Source of the DNA: Apus apus
Taxonomy: Eukaryota > Chordata > Aves > Apodiformes > Apodidae
Direction: 5' to 3'
NCBI RefSeq assembly: GCF_020740795.1
Contig: NC_067283.1
Coordinates: 59,179,966 to 59,243,965 of the forward strand
Length of the DNA: 64,000 nucleotides
The notes beneath the pieces were generated by a model, which was given only the letters and a program-made list of their open reading frames with translations, was not told the origin of the DNA and did no database searches. Made by a program: the position numbers and the translations under genes. Each line of letters begins with the position of its first letter. Position 1 is the first letter of the stretch. This document shows, piece after piece, positions 45,946 through 60,015 of the stretch.

Positions 45946-47140
45946 GCTTCCAAAAAACAGAACTTGCTTGTGGCTGAAAAACGGTGTAGTGGTTGTTGTT
46001 GAGAGATTTCAAAACGCAACCCTATTCATTTGAAAATATATATTTATTTCTTTGTAGATGTTGCACTAGATCAGTTTTATCATCTAAGGAACCCTTATGC
46101 AGAAGGAATAGCTGTTTAGGGGGGCATTGCACACTCTTTGCCTGTATGCTGATGTCTCCATTAGGTTATGAAGATCACCCCTCTTGCTCCTCCATCCACA
46201 TGATACATGGGAAAAAACTAATGTTAGGAACAGTTGTTTAGCAAGGAGAGTCAAAGTCTCTCTGCTGTGCATACATTTTCCCACCAGTTGCAGCAATGCT
46301 GAAGAGAGGACACAGCTCAGCTTTTCCGACTGGTAGTTGGTAGAAAGGTGTGTAAGGCAATGTGTTGGAGTTCCTTTGTTGCTCATACATTCTGAGTTAT
46401 CATGACTTGTGAGTTCTGGGAGAAGTAATACCTATGTTCTGCTGCACTGTGACAATGCTGATAGTTCAAAAGTGTTTTCAGAGGCACACAGCTTTGTTTT
46501 GGTCTGCACCTCCTAAAAGAACTTTAATTGAAAACTAACTTAAAAAGTAACGTGGCTTTGGTCTCTAGTACAGTAGGTCTGATTTCTCATACTTAATATG
46601 TATGGTAAATATAAATTGATTTCTGTAATACACTCCAACTGTTAGTGGTGAGAAAATGTTTATTGAAACACTTACTGTTGAATTGCCTACCTTAGCTCTT
46701 TCATAAAATTCCACAGAAGAGTGCTTAAAATACTCTTCTAGAGGAATGTGCTGGTTTGTTTTGGTTTCTGCTTAAACTTCTGTGTATGCTACTGAAAACT
46801 GAAATAACTTGTAGTGTCTTACTTGAGATCTTCATCTTGAGTTTCAGGCAGAACACAATCAAAGTTTCTGAAAGTCCGTAAATCAGTTTTATAGGCTCCA
46901 TGGGTTAGAGGTATAAAAGGCTGTATATTCTTTGAATCATTGCCATTCTTTGTGCATGGGGAAGGTTTGCTTATATATTCAGCCTATCTGACCCTTAAGC
47001 AACATTGGTTATGCACAGCAACCTCTAACTGCAGCCCTGAGGGTACCAGACAATCCTTTTAATAAGCCTACTGCCTACATTCTCCAGGGAAAAAAAATGC
47101 TTTCAAGACAAAGCTTCTTCCAAGAAGCAAATATAAAAGA
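45946..47140. other. Unassigned inner part of the left arm
   Basis: No exon or repeat family recognised. Ends at the sharp palindrome/spacer boundary. Confidence 0.5.
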
Positions 47141-48127
47141 AAAATATATAAATCTACAATATCTCAAGGAAGTTTGAGGAACTGCCATTTTACTTCCAAG
47201 TGTCAAAATGGAGGGATCTTTTAATTAAGTTTTAGCTCAGCCATGGCAGAAAGGGGATATTAACCACTCACTGCTATTTTATCAGATTATTTATTTTTCT
47301 TCTTCTCTCTTTCCCTCCTTAACATTATCAATCACTTTCCACTGCCTTACTGACCTACAGAACTCATTGTTTATTTTTTTTAGTTTAATACTTTAAATAA
47401 TGTCCAACGTGCAGAGTTTTATTACTTTAGGCAACTGCTGCTCTCCTTAGATGGAGGCCAGGCAGCAAGAAAAAAATGTTATCTGGTTGCTCACAAGAAA
47501 AATTAGTCCTTCTTAATGTGACGACCAAGGCCCACTGTGCCCCATTTTCCGCTATTGCAGACTCCTAGTACATCTTGTCCTCCTCTCTCTTAGATAAGTT
47601 CAAATTCTTTTGACCTGCTTCCTCTTAGTGTTCATACTTTTGCAACAGATAGGACAAAAAAGAGAATTCTAGATATCTGCTGTAAATTTTGTGTCCACTT
47701 ACGCCAAATAACCTTCACTGTGGTCAGGATTTTGTCCACTGTGTTAGCAGAAAAAAAGATCAAGCAACACAGAATACTTAATATGCCATTTTCAACTGTT
47801 TTGCAATTCATACAAATCTTGGCAGACTCTTTATTGAACTAACATTCTTCAGTTGAGTGAAAAAACAAACTCAGATCTTCAAGAAAATATTTGGATAATA
47901 GATATAATAGATATTTCATTAGGCTTAACAATTTGAAGAATGAGCCGAATGCATATACATTTTTAGATCTGATATCATGCACACTAACAGAATTGAATTT
48001 AGAGTATTTTCCATTTTTTCTTTATGTAAACCAAATATATACATGCAATGACAAGCAGTTGGTTTTAGCTTTGCTATATTACATCCATTCAACACTCAGC
48101 TTACCTACACTTAGAAGTTCAAACTTC

Positions 48128-48585
48128 CAGAGCAAGTCCAGAGAAGGGCCACAAAGATGATCCGAGGGCTGGAGCACCTCTACTACAAAGATGGGTTGAA
48201 AGAGTTGGGGTTGCTCAGCCTAGAGAAGAGAAGGCTCCAGGGAGACCTCATAGAGGCCTTTCAGTACCTGAACTGGGCCTACAGGAAAGCTGGGAAGAGT
48301 CATAGCACAAGGGGTAATGGTTTTAAACTGAAAGAGGGGAGATTTAGGTTAGACATCAGGAGGAAATTCTTCATCATGAGGGTAGCCAAGTGCTGCAATA
48401 GATTGCCTAGGGAGGTTGTTGATGCCCTCTCCCAGCAGGTGTTTAAGGCCACATTGGATTAGGCAGCCTGGTCTTGTATGAGGCAGCCTGATCTAGCATG
48501 AGGTGTCCCTGTTCATAGCAGGGAGGCTGGAATCTGGTGATCTATAATGGTGAACCTTAACTATTCTATGATTCTGATTCTGTAT
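48128..48585 (+). mobile_element. CR1 LINE 3' end (spacer)
   Basis: ORF2 C-terminal stretch (MIRGLEHLYYKDGLKELGLL.., EGRFRLDIRRKFFIMRVAKC) followed by TATTCTATGATTCTGATTCTG. A different CR1 subfamily from the arm copies, judged by its tail. Confidence 0.9.
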
Positions 48586-50944
48586 TTCTTTTGCAACCAT
48601 ACTAATTATAAGATCTAAAGACATTCCAGAAAATAATACTTCAAGATTTTCGCACCTCCAGGAGTACTATTATTGTTGTTATTTTAATATTTTCATATAT
48701 ATTCCAGAAAATGAGACAGAGCAAGTATTCATGTAGTGTGAAAAAAATGGTCAAGTAGCGAAGGAGGTACATCTCATGCAGTAAGCCCCACTACCCTTCT
48801 CACTAGGATATGTGCAGAACTGGAGTAGGACAACTGAACTCCTGGAATGCAAATCCAGCATGGTTTGCTCTAGTCTATGTCTTTTCACATGGTACTGAGT
48901 TTTGCTTATCAGGGTAAACAAGCCTATTCCCATTTGCACAACTGGAGGAATCAAGGAAAGGACAAGGCTTTGCATTTGTAGCTTACCGAAGAGAAGCAAT
49001 TCCATCAGATCCCTTCTCTTGTGCCTCCAAGTCCATACAATTTATGTAGTCCTTGCTTTTCAGAACTATTAATTCCAGAACCTGACATTGAGTTACTCTA
49101 AAACAAACAGAAATCAAAGTAATTGGTACTTAACTTTGATATTTACACTTGAACAAGTAAGATAAAATATGGCTAAATTGGAGTAAGTTTCAAGGCAGAC
49201 AGAAAACATACATTCTTGATATTGCAATGGCCTAATTTGACATGTAAGACAAAGTGTGACAGACTGAAAGTTTATAGGGATCCATAACACACAGTGCTTT
49301 AATCAATTTTGTTCCTTGAAGCAGCAAAATTTTAAGAAAAGCACTTCTAAATATTTTAAAGCAGAATAACTTGTCTCTGCTTATGAACCTTAGAATTTTA
49401 ATAAAGGCATGGAATTTTAAATGTATGATGACAGTATATGTAGGAAAGATAAGCATGTCTTATTGCTATGACCAAGCCACCAAGAAAAAAACAAATCAGA
49501 AAAACTCATCCACTCCCCTCTAAAATCCATAACTTACTTGTTTTCTTAATCTAATACCTTACACATCAGCTTTTTATACGAACAAGGGTGACAATTCTTT
49601 TCAGTTTTTTTAATACTGACTGAAAACTAAATATTACTCTGCATCCTTCCTCGGATTTTAGATAGCACCAGTCATGTCACAGAATTGTGTGAATTAGAAA
49701 TCTAATTAATAGAGGAACTAATTAAACCCCCATTGCAATCTTTCTTTCACCTCTTTGAAACCTCCTTCCTTAAATCAGATCCAAATATGACAAGGTCAGT
49801 GTGCCTTCCTCAGAACAGGAAATAAATCTGCAGTCTAAGAAGAAACTCAAGCTCCATTTTCTTCCCCAAGTCAGTAGAATTTCATCCTAAGTAAGACAAT
49901 AATTTGCAATAAAATGTTCTCTAATATCCAGAAGTATATTAATTGCCTTCCTCAGAGTTGAATGTTACAGGATGATCTTTAGAATTCTTACAAGTTTTTA
50001 TTAGCTGGCACTGAGAAAGCAGAGAAAAAAAGGTTCATTACTATTAAATTGTTATTGCCGAAGCCTCCATTCTTCACAAAGGTGTTCCTTCCCTGCCATC
50101 TTATCTCACCTTCCTTCCCACTGTTTTCTTGACTATTTTGCTACAGTAATCAGAGAAACCTTTTTTTCCACAAATTGCAATGTGAGCACCACTTTCCTGT
50201 ATTAGTTTGGTTTTTTTTCTTCTCGTGCTGGGAATAAAAGGGCTAGGTTGTTTTTTGCCAAGGACCCTTGAATTTCAGTACCTACCCCATCCCAGTTAGT
50301 TAGAGATGTTCAGGGCTAATGCAAATAGCTACTAGGAACAAACTGATTGCTTTTCACTGGTTTGCTTGTCATTCCTCTTCCACCTCTAAAAATTAAGCTT
50401 CTACCCATCAGCCTACAAGAACTGCAAAAAGCCAAAGAATTCCACAAAAAACCCTCGTACCTGTTCAGAAAAAAAATGATCTGTCAATGTTAGATTGTCC
50501 TCATTAAAAGCTGAAGTGTTTTACAGTCAGAAGGGATATCACATGTGCAATGCTGAAAATAGTTGCTATACCATGATTTTGTTTTGTTACCATAACAATT
50601 ACCAATATTTTGAAGAGAATGACTGCTCATTGACACAGCAAAAGGACAATGGGAAGGTGTGTTTTCTTCATCAGTCCAGGAAGTCCCATTGTGTGCCCAA
50701 ATTCAATTATTTCCTGTTATGTTTATTCTTTATCAGAAGCACAACAGCAGCTAAACTGGTAAAAAAAAACCCTAATTCAGCAAGGTACACTGCAGAGATA
50801 CAGCATTTTTTGGACTTTACCTCTTCAAATATCTGTTAGAAGAGGAAAAAAAAGAAGGAAAATAAACAAGAAGCATATAAATATTTCTTGTATTTAAATT
50901 CTTTTGTCAGCTAGAACTTAAAAACAGTTTGCCAAATCAGTGAC

Positions 50945-51402
50945 GGTCTTTGTTTAGCCAGTATCCAGGGCTAAACTGCAGCAGTTTGCTCTCTCACCTG
51001 ATTGTCCCTCACCAGCCAAGAAGGGGAATCAGGAACAAGAGAGAAGCCCTGGGGGCAGAAATGAAAACATTAAATGAAATTACAGAACTAATACAAACAC
51101 CAACATAAAGTATATAAGCTTATATACTATATACTTACATAAGCTTAGGCTTCAGGAATAGCAGAAGGAACAGCAGGCCAAGAGAGGGAAATCCCAGGAA
51201 ACACAACTCTCTATTCTCATCATACCTTCCTGTTCTATAGTGAGTAGCACATAAGTGTTTTGGATATTCATGTTAGTCAGCTTGGGTCAGCTGCCCTGAC
51301 TTAAGGTGCCTGCCCCTACTTAAGGTCCTCCTACCATCAGGGCTACTGATGGTCTGCCTTCCCCTGCTGGCTTATGGTTCTGTTCCTGTGAAACCAGGAC
51401 AC
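50945..51402 (-). mobile_element. ERVL-type LTR (spacer)
   Basis: On the - strand it starts TGTCCTGGTTTCACAGGAACAG and shares the arm LTR's body (reverse of CAGCTGACCTAAG-type and ..CCTTCTTGGCTGG). It is clearly more divergent from the arm LTRs than those are from each other. The left end is approximate. Confidence 0.65.
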
Positions 51403-54400
51403 TATTCCACCCCTTATATCATACCATTTACCTTATGCTGAAGTCACTACTCTTCCTGTTTCCTAATATATTTACATATATATACATAGGTATTGATCCT
51501 TTAGTCCATGGATCATTTTTCACAAAGTTCACTGAATTAATTTTATTTAAGCTGTAGGTTCCACTTAGTCCTGGGCAATGAGTTCTATCTCATGAGAGTC
51601 CTTTGTTAGGACAAGATGGTATGATGCACATCAAAGCTCACATCTGGTATAGCTAATTCAGTCTATATACAATTCATGATCAAGATGCTGATACTGGTGA
51701 AGTCACTGGGTGCAGGGTGCTAAGATTCGTTCTTCATTGTTCTGGATGGTTCTTACTGTAATAAATAGCTGAAGAAGCTGTAGCAAGCAGTATCCTATGA
51801 CAATTAACATTATACAGTTAAATTCCTCCCTATTCTCACCCAAAATCATATCTCCTTGCGTAATGCATCTAACTTTCCCATCCTCCTGCATTACTCACCA
51901 AGTGCACCCAGGTCCTTGAAAGAATGGGTTGACCTTGGCTTGAGAAGACCTCTTAATGGACAATTTGATCTGCCATCTCATTCAAGAATTTTTGAGCAAG
52001 AAATGCAGCACACTGCTGCGTTTATACTTCTCCATCATCCTTTTCTAGATCTCTCCTGCATTGGAAATACAACTGTACTTGCACTAACATGTATGTTTTA
52101 CAGTCAAGTCATTCACATTTATCTTCATTTAGATTTTTGACATTTTCAAAATAAACCAGATATTAATATATCATTAATTTAACTTCTTTCACTTGAACTA
52201 GCTTAAAGCAAAGGTTATATGATAGATGGTATTGTGACTGTGGCTTCTTTCAAAATTAAAACTAATCAAATAGTTGTGGAACATGACATGGTTAAAGCAA
52301 AAGTCATCAACTTATAATACAGAGGATGTACATGACTGAAAAAGTAGGACTTCAGGCATATCAGAGCTTCAGCCAGGCTGTTAATTACCCAGATATAACG
52401 ACATGGTATTCATCAGCATCCTGTTTTTTCGAGTGTATGTTAAACTTCTCTTTCTTTTTCAAAAGAAAAAAAGGAACACAACAGAATATTTTTTAAAACA
52501 CATTGCAAAACAACCTTAGATACAAGACCTACACCTGTGCTGACTACTCAACCTCTGTTTCAACAGAATTAGTGCTATCATAAAAATGTCCCATTGATAC
52601 CCTAGCATTTCCTAGCAACAATCTGTGTTTTGTACTTAAAAAAAAAAAATAAATAAAAAAAAAAAAAAAAGTGGATTAAATACTGCCTATGAGGTTTAAT
52701 AGCATAATGAGAAAGAAAACACTTTTTTCCTTTTCCGTGTGAAAAGAAAAGACTCCAATCTGGACATAATACAGAACTTCAGACCATGCTCTCTAAAGTA
52801 CCAAATTACCAAAGAACAAGCAATCTGATTACAAGGTTTCATGTTACTCAAGTTGATCCTTCTAAAAATAAAGTAGGTATTCGTTCCTAAATTCACTACA
52901 GAATCACAGATTTTAATCATGCAATGCACAGAGTGCCCCATAAGATTTTCATAGGGCTGCTTCTGAGGGGGTTTTCCCTCAGAAAATAGTATCCAGTATT
53001 ATTCTAATTTTTGTGAGCCCTTTGAGAGCAAAAGGACTAAGGATAAAGAATGTTCCATGAAGTCTTCTATTTCCAATTAAAAAAATCCCTTGTAACAATG
53101 GCAATATAGCTGGATTGTCATACATTACTCCTAAAAAGCAGCACTGAAAGCATTCAAGCACATAACCACAGCCCATGATAAGCTTGTTTATGGTATTACT
53201 GTAAGATACCTTGTTGTCTGAGTAGGGAGACCTGGACCATGATGAGTAGTCATGAAGATGCATTGAGTTTTGCTTTGTCTGTTTCCTTTAATTAATATGT
53301 GGAGGGGGAACTTGACTCTCCCCTGGCCTCTTGTAGATTCTTGGTAAGCAACACAATGCCTCACCTGCAGTCAAGTGACGGGACAACAGCTTTAGAACTC
53401 ACTTCTTCCCTGCACCTCTAGCTAGGCAGCAGAAGTGTACATAGTGATGAATGGATAGTGAAGTATGTGCACAGTGGATCCAGGAGTGGTGATTTTCTAT
53501 TATTTATCTCTCTAAACTTTTCTTCTCCTACTCTCTCTCTCTCTCTTCCTTCTTAACATCATTCAGTAATGCAAGGCCTAACCACGATTTTTTCTCAGGT
53601 TGTGCAGCTTAAACGTATATGTATTGTACTCCTGTGATCTAATTGTCAGCCTTTATAATCGTGCAGCTTAAGATAATAAGTGAAGTATCTGTATTCGTTC
53701 TACAGTTTTAATTAAACCTAATATTCAAATACAGAACTTGAGTATCATTTCACCTTAATCTGATCAAGGGATATTGGACAGTCGAGCATCTCCTCAGACT
53801 GTGACATTTTGATCACTCTCCCTGGAAGGGCCAGATCTGAGACTAAGGTTGGATCCAGCCGCAATTAGGCTCTTCTCTGAGGATATTAGAAAGCAAGAGG
53901 GTCCAATCTGAATCTCCCTGAGTTGCCCTACTCAGGTGGTGACATATATGTAGCATTTATAATAAAGCATCTCAAACAGGACTGTAGAAGGTTAGAAAAA
54001 AAGATAGAGAAAACAGCATATTTTCATCCATGTGGCACTAACAGCACACAGATTCCAAATCCCATAGTAGCCAAGCAGATAAAAAACAGCAAAGCAACAA
54101 CCCTGCAAAGGAGTGGCATGATAAAGACCAGCCATTTACTCTGGAATATAGGTGTGGAGAATTCAGCTTTGTTCTTCTGGTCAGTTGTTCGGATCTTGAC
54201 TATCTTAATTTCATCATAGCAATTTATTTGCCAGAAAGAAAAGAACTATGTTCTTTTAAACGTTCAATTAAAAAATGTCCCTGTGATTTTCCTTTTCTTA
54301 ATAAAGCACAAAGGAGACACACTAGAAAGATTTTTTTCTTTATTCTTAATACTTTCATGTAAATTCTGTGCCTATGTTTGTGTATCTCAAAACACAGTGA

Positions 54401-54852
54401 AGGGAAGTTGCTTCACGCTGAATCCCTGTTTACAAAGATGTTCACCGACACGTGTAATATATTTTCAACATTCTCTTTGGTGCCACTGAAGATGGCTGTG
54501 CTAAAGCATGATATTGATAATAGGTATTTTTAAAAATATTCAAATTTATTTAGACATTTCTTCATTTTCTCTGACATATTGTTTCTGTCCTGTGGAAGGA
54601 CAAAACTAAGCCGATTTCTCTTACCATTGCTCCCATCCTTACTTCAACATAATTTTTATACAGCAATAGTTAGAGGAAAAATCAAATAAGTTTTGAGTGT
54701 TTCCTTGAAATCCTCTGCAGCATGTAGAACAGATGTATTTAATTTTCTCAATTTGTTATAAAAACTCTGAAGTGTTTTTAAAAACATCTTCAGAAATTCA
54801 ACTCTACTTCAACAGCAGCATCAGAAACATGAATTCAAATTGATGGTAACTC

Positions 54853-55140
54853 ACAGAATCAGAATCACAGAATATTAGGGGTTGGAAGGGACAATGGAGA
54901 TCATCAAGTCCACCCTCCCTGCCAGAGCAGGACCACCACAGAATCTAGGGCAGATCAAACAGAAATGCATTCAGAGGAGTCCTGAAAGTCTCCAGAGAAG
55001 AAAACTCCACAACCTCACTGGGCAGCTTGTTCCAGTGCTCTGTCTCCCTTACAGGAAAGAGGTTTTTCCTCTTGTTGAGTTGGAACTTCCTGTGTTCCAG
55101 TTTGCATCCATTGCCCCATGTCCTACCACAGGGCAGAACA
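54853..55140 (-). mobile_element. CR1 LINE 3' fragment (spacer)
   Basis: Begins CACAGAATCAGAATCACAGAATATTAGGGGTTGG (reverse tail) and continues GGGCAGCTTGTTCCAGTGCTCTGTC..TGTGTTCCAGTTTGCATCC. Confidence 0.9.
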
Positions 55141-57134
55141 GAAACTCACATAAAGTTTGGTGATATGCGTGACACCTAGCTAAAGGACTTTATGTCACAT
55201 ACTACATTTTTAAATGTTTTGCCATAAACATATAGTCTTTTTCTAAGTGAGCTAAAAATGGAAAGTCTACTAGATACACCAGAAAAGGGTGATTTTCCGA
55301 GTTTATCTGGAATTACAGTTAAATGGAAAAGAAAATATATGCTTAAAACTTAATTAGGACTGTGATTTTGTTTTTAATTCTTAATGTTTATATAAGACCG
55401 TAAGTTTACAGGCCTTTATTGATTATTTCAAGGCTTTTCAATTAATTTGAACATGAACTTAGAACCTCCATATACAAGAGCAAACAAGAGACAGCTTAGA
55501 AATGTTTTTCCCCTTCAAACAGGACAGGCAGAATTGCTTCCTAAAGCTTTTCTTGAAATAGAAACATTTGAAAAATGCAAAAGACAGGCACATATACACT
55601 GTCACAAGGAAAAGGAGCAAGAGATTCTCTTTCATCTTGAGAATCACTAAAAATTCACTGCTATAAACAAGCTGACCTAAAAGAAATAATTTCAACCACT
55701 TATTTTAAAACTTTAAGCATATATATATATATTTAAAATACATATAAATTTTAAAGAGGCTGCAAACTCTGAGTCCAGTCATTCTATAAAATATAGGAGA
55801 ATGAGATTTCTCAAATAAAAATGAAAGCTTTTCTTGAGGTATTTCATGTGCCCAGTCATGTGTATCAGTACATCCAGCAAACAGGTTACAAGTTAATGTC
55901 TGCCATTTATGGGAAGACACTACACCATGCAAACAAAAATCTTTTATATTTGCTTCTTGGAAGAAGCTTTGTCTTGAAAGCATTTTTTTTCCCTGGAGAA
56001 TGTAGGCAGTAGGCTTATTAAAAGGATTGTCTGGTACCCTCAGGGCTGCAGTTAGAGGTTGCTGTGCATAACCAATGTTGCTTAAGGGTCAGATAGGCTG
56101 AATATATAAGCAAACCTTCCCCATGCACAAAGAATGGCAATGATTCAAAGAATATACAGCCTTTTATACCTCTAACCCATGGAGCCTATAAAACTGATTT
56201 ACGGACTTTCAGAAACTTTGATTGTGTTCTGCCTGAAACTCAAGATGAAGATCTCAAGTAAGACACTACAAGTTATTTCAGTTTTCAGTAGCATACACAG
56301 AAGTTTAAGCAGAAACCAAAACAAACCAGCACATTCCTCTAGAAGAGTATTTTAAGCACTCTTCTGTGGAATTTTATGAAAGAGCTAAGGTAGGCAATTC
56401 AACAGTAAGTGTTTCAATAAACATTTTCTCACCACTAACAGTTGGAGTGTATTACAGAAATCAATTTATATTTACCATACATATTAAGTATGAGAAATCA
56501 GACCTACTGTACTAGAGACCAAAGCCACGTTACTTTTTAAGTTAGTTTTCAATTAAAGTTCTTTTAGGAGGTGCAGACCAAAACAAAGCTGTGTGCCTCT
56601 GAAAACACTTTTGAACTATCAGCATTGTCACAGTGCAGCAGAACATAGGTATTACTTCTCCCAGAACTCACAAGTCATGATAACTCAGAATGTATGAGCA
56701 ACAAAGGAACTCCAACACATTGCCTTACACACCTTTCTACCAACTACCAGTCGGAAAAGCTGAGCTGTGTCCTCTCTTCAGCATTGCTGCAACTGGTGGG
56801 AAAATGTATGCACAGCAGAGAGACTTTGACTCTCCTTGCTAAACAACTGTTCCTAACATTAGTTTTTTCCCATGTATCATGTGGATGGAGGAGCAAGAGG
56901 GGTGATCTTCATAACCTAATGGAGACATCAGCATACAGGCAAAGAGTGTGCAATGCCCCCCTAAACAGCTATTCCTTCTGCATAAGGGTTCCTTAGATGA
57001 TAAAACTGATCTAGTGCAACATCTACAAAGAAATAAATATATATTTTCAAATGAATAGGGTTGCGTTTTGAAATCTCTCAACAACAACCACTACACCGTT
57101 TTTCAGCCACAAGCAAGTTCTGTTTTTTGGAAGC

Positions 57135-57503
57135 TGGGGCAGGAATTCCAAGTATCTGATGGCCGCTCCCCAGACAAGAAGGGGAAACTGGAACAAGAAA
57201 GGAGCCCCATTGGTGAAAATGAGAACAGATTTAATGAAATAACAAAACTTAATATCAACAGCACCTTAAAGTATACAAGCTTATACTCAGCCTATCCCCT
57301 TAGAAAGGGCAACAAGCCAAAAGAGAGAAGCCCCAGAAAATGGAACTCACCACTCCCAGCAGACTTCCCCCTTTTATGAGCATCACAAAAGTGTGTTGGG
57401 ATATACACACTAGTCAATTTTAGTCAGCTGCCCTTACGTAAGCTCCCAGCTGACCCAAGGCTACTAATGGCTGGCCTGTGATTCTGTTCCTGTGAAACCA
57501 GAA
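57135..57503 (-). mobile_element. ERVL-type LTR (right arm, mirror of 45577-45945)
   Basis: Mirror copy. One substitution (57254 against 45826) lies inside it. Confidence 0.65.
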
Positions 57504-57579
57504 AAGACTTGTGAATACACAAGAGATTGAAAACTCAGCAGAAGAATGGGATGTGGGGCTGGCAGAAGCATCTGTTGAC

Positions 57580-60015
57580 ACGGTGCTGGGCAGGTCCAGC
57601 AACCCCAATGAAGATTCTTTAGCTCCTATCATGAATGAGGAAAATGCTGCTGAAGAAAGAACCCAGGATCGCAATACATGGATATAATCTCTTCAGAAGG
57701 GATAGGAAAGGAAGGAGAGGTGGTGGAGTGGCTCTACATGTTAGGGACTTTCTTGGATGTATAGAGCTTGGATGTATAGACTGATGATAAAGTTGAGTGT
57801 TTATGAGTAAGGATGAAGGGAGAGGTGAATAAGGTGGATATCCTGTTGAAAAGTCCTTTGGGAGACAGTCCCAGAGGGCAAAAGGGGTCCAGAAAGTCTG
57901 GACCTTCTTCAAGAAGGAAATCTTAAATGCCCAGAAGCAGGCTGTCTCTGCATGTGTCATAAAAATGAACTGGCAGGGAAGACAGCCTGCCTGGCTAAAC
58001 AGGGACTTTTGCTGAGACTAAGGAAAAAAACGAGGGTTCACCACCTTTGGAAGACAAGACAGGCAACTCAAGAAGAGTACAGAGATCTTTTTTAAGTCAT
58101 ATATATAGAAAATTAGAACTGCAAAAACCCAGCTATAGCTCAACTTGGCCACTGACATAAGGGACAACAAAAAAAGGTTTCACAAATACATCCCCGATAA
58201 AGAAGGAGGCAGGGAGAATCTTCACAATTTACTGGATGTGGGGGTGAAAATTGCAACCAAGAAGGAAGAAAACGCTGAGATACTTAGTGCCTTCTTCACC
58301 TCTGTCTTTACTAGTCAGACCAGCTACCCCAAGGGTGTTCAGCCTTCTGAGCTGGAAGATAAGGGTGGAGAGCAGAACAGCCCCCCTTTTATCCAGGAGG
58401 AAGTGTTAACGATCTGCTTCTGTACTTAGACATGCACAAGATGGATTCCCCTCTAGAGTACTGATGGAGCTGTCAGGAGAGCCCACCAAACCTCTTTCCA
58501 AAATTTATCAACAATCCTAGTCGATGGGGCAGGTCCCATATGACTGCAGGCTGGCTAATGTGATGCCCACCTACAGGAAGGGCCAGAAGAAGGATCCAGG
58601 GAACTACAGGCCTGTCAGTCTGACCTCGATACCAGGGAAGGATCATGGAGAGGCTCATCTTGAGTGATCTCACATGGCAAGTGCAGGACAGTCAGGGGAT
58701 CAGGGACTGCCAGCATGGGTTTATGAAAGGGAGGTCTTGCTTGACCAACTTGATCTCTTTCTGCCACCACATGACCCGCCTTTTGGATGAGGAGAAGGCT
58801 GCGGACACCTGGACTTTATTAAAGCCTTTGACACTGTCTCCCACAGCATTCTCCTGGAGAAGCTGGTGAATCATGGCATAGACAAGTGTTACTCTTCACT
58901 GGGTAAAAAAACTGGCTGGATGGCCGTGCCCAGAGAGTTGTGGTAAACAGAGTCATATCTAGTTGGTGGTCGGTCACAAGTGGTGTCCCTGAGGGCTCAG
59001 TTTTGTGGCCGGTCTTGTTCAACATCTTTAACAATGATCTGGATGAGGGGATCGAGTGCACCCTCAGTAAGTTTGTAGACAACACCGAATCGCGTGGGAG
59101 TGTTGATCTGCTTGAAGGTAGGAAGGCTCTGCAGAGGGACCTGGATGGGCTGGATCAATGAGCTGAAGCCAATTGTATGAGGTTCAACTAAGTCAAGTGC
59201 CGGGTCACAACAGCCCCATGCCATTCTACAGGCTAGAGGAAGGGTGGCTGGAAAGCTGACCAGCAGAAAAGGACCTGGGGGTGCTGGTTGACAGCTGGCT
59301 TAACATGAGCCAGCAGTGTGTCCAGGTGGGCAAGAAGGCCAATAGCATCCTGGCCTGCATCAGGAATAGTGTGGCCAGCAGGAGTAGGGAAGTGATTGTG
59401 CCCCTGTACTCAGCATTGGTGAGGCCACACCTTGAGTACTGTGTTCAGTTCTGGTACCCCCACTATAAGAAGGACACTGAAGTGCTGGACTGTGTGCAGA
59501 GATGAGCAACCAAGCTGGTGAAGGGTGTAGAGAACAAGCCATATGAGGAGAGGCTAAGGGAACTGGGGTTGTTTAGTCTGGAGAAAAAGAGGCTGAGGGG
59601 AGACCTCATCTCCCTCTACAGCTACCTGAAAAGAGGTTATAGGGAGGTGGGTGTTGGCCTCTTCTCCCAAGTAAATAATGATAGGACCAGAAGAAATGGC
59701 CTAAAGTTGTGGCAGGGGAGGTTTAGATTGGATATTGGTAAGAATTTCTATACTGAAAGAGTGGTCAGGCACTGGAAGAGCCTGCCCAGGGAAGTGGTTG
59801 AGTCATCGTCCTTGGAGGTATGCAAGAAACGTGTAGATGTGGCACTTTAGGGCCTGCTCTAGTGGCTGAGGTTGTAGGCTTTTTTGTGGGTGTTTTTTGG
59901 TGGAGTGTGTGTGGTTGTTTGTGTTTGTTTTGGTTTGGGTTTTTTTGTGTTGAAGGTTGGACTCGGTGATCTCGGAGGTCTTTTGCAACCATGATGATTC
60001 TGTGATTCTGTGATT
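57580..60015 (+). mobile_element. CR1 LINE (right arm, mirror of 43065-45500)
   Basis: Same degenerate ORF2 in + orientation. Open stretches at 58145-58429, 58645-58869, 58940-59161, 59281-59505 and 59518-59850 are successive RT and C-terminal pieces in shifting frames. The tail ends ATGATGATTCTGTGATTCTGTGATT and is preceded by an expanded G/T-rich segment (59877-59950). Confidence 0.92.

Larger units (their letters stand above)
39079..47140. repeat. Left arm of giant inverted repeat (palindrome)
   Basis: Every feature here reappears in reverse complement at 55940-64000. Paired coordinates sum to 103079 left of an A-run at 41567-41577 and to 103080 to its right. Matching stops sharply at 47140/55940, after ATATAAAAGA. 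By eye the arms differ at 41057, 41993, 44948 and 45826 and by one base in the A-run. The outer end is not resolved because the right arm meets the end of the window. Confidence 0.97.
47141..55939. other. Palindrome spacer (8,799 bp, unique)
   Basis: Single-copy within this window and not self-complementary. It holds two CR1 shards, one LTR and otherwise unassigned AT-rich sequence. 47141-48127, 48586-50944, 51403-54852 and 55141-55939 contain nothing I can name. An interrupted poly-A lies at 52639-52670. No convincing gene is seen. Confidence 0.85.

Noticed and set aside
50495..50839. 114-codon ORF in the spacer
   Set aside because: Composition looks random and no domain, splice context or homology was recognised.
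53923..54219. 98-codon ORF with a hydrophobic C-terminus in the spacer, possibly a retroviral or membrane protein
   Set aside because: No conserved motif, no nearby LTR with recognisable ends. The preceding 53290-53790 looks only vaguely LTR-like.
47141..55939. Spacer tested for a second, inner inverted repeat that would make it part of the palindrome
   Set aside because: Sequences just inside 47140 and 55940 do not complement each other, and the repeats inside (CR1 +, LTR -, CR1 -) are not symmetric about the centre.
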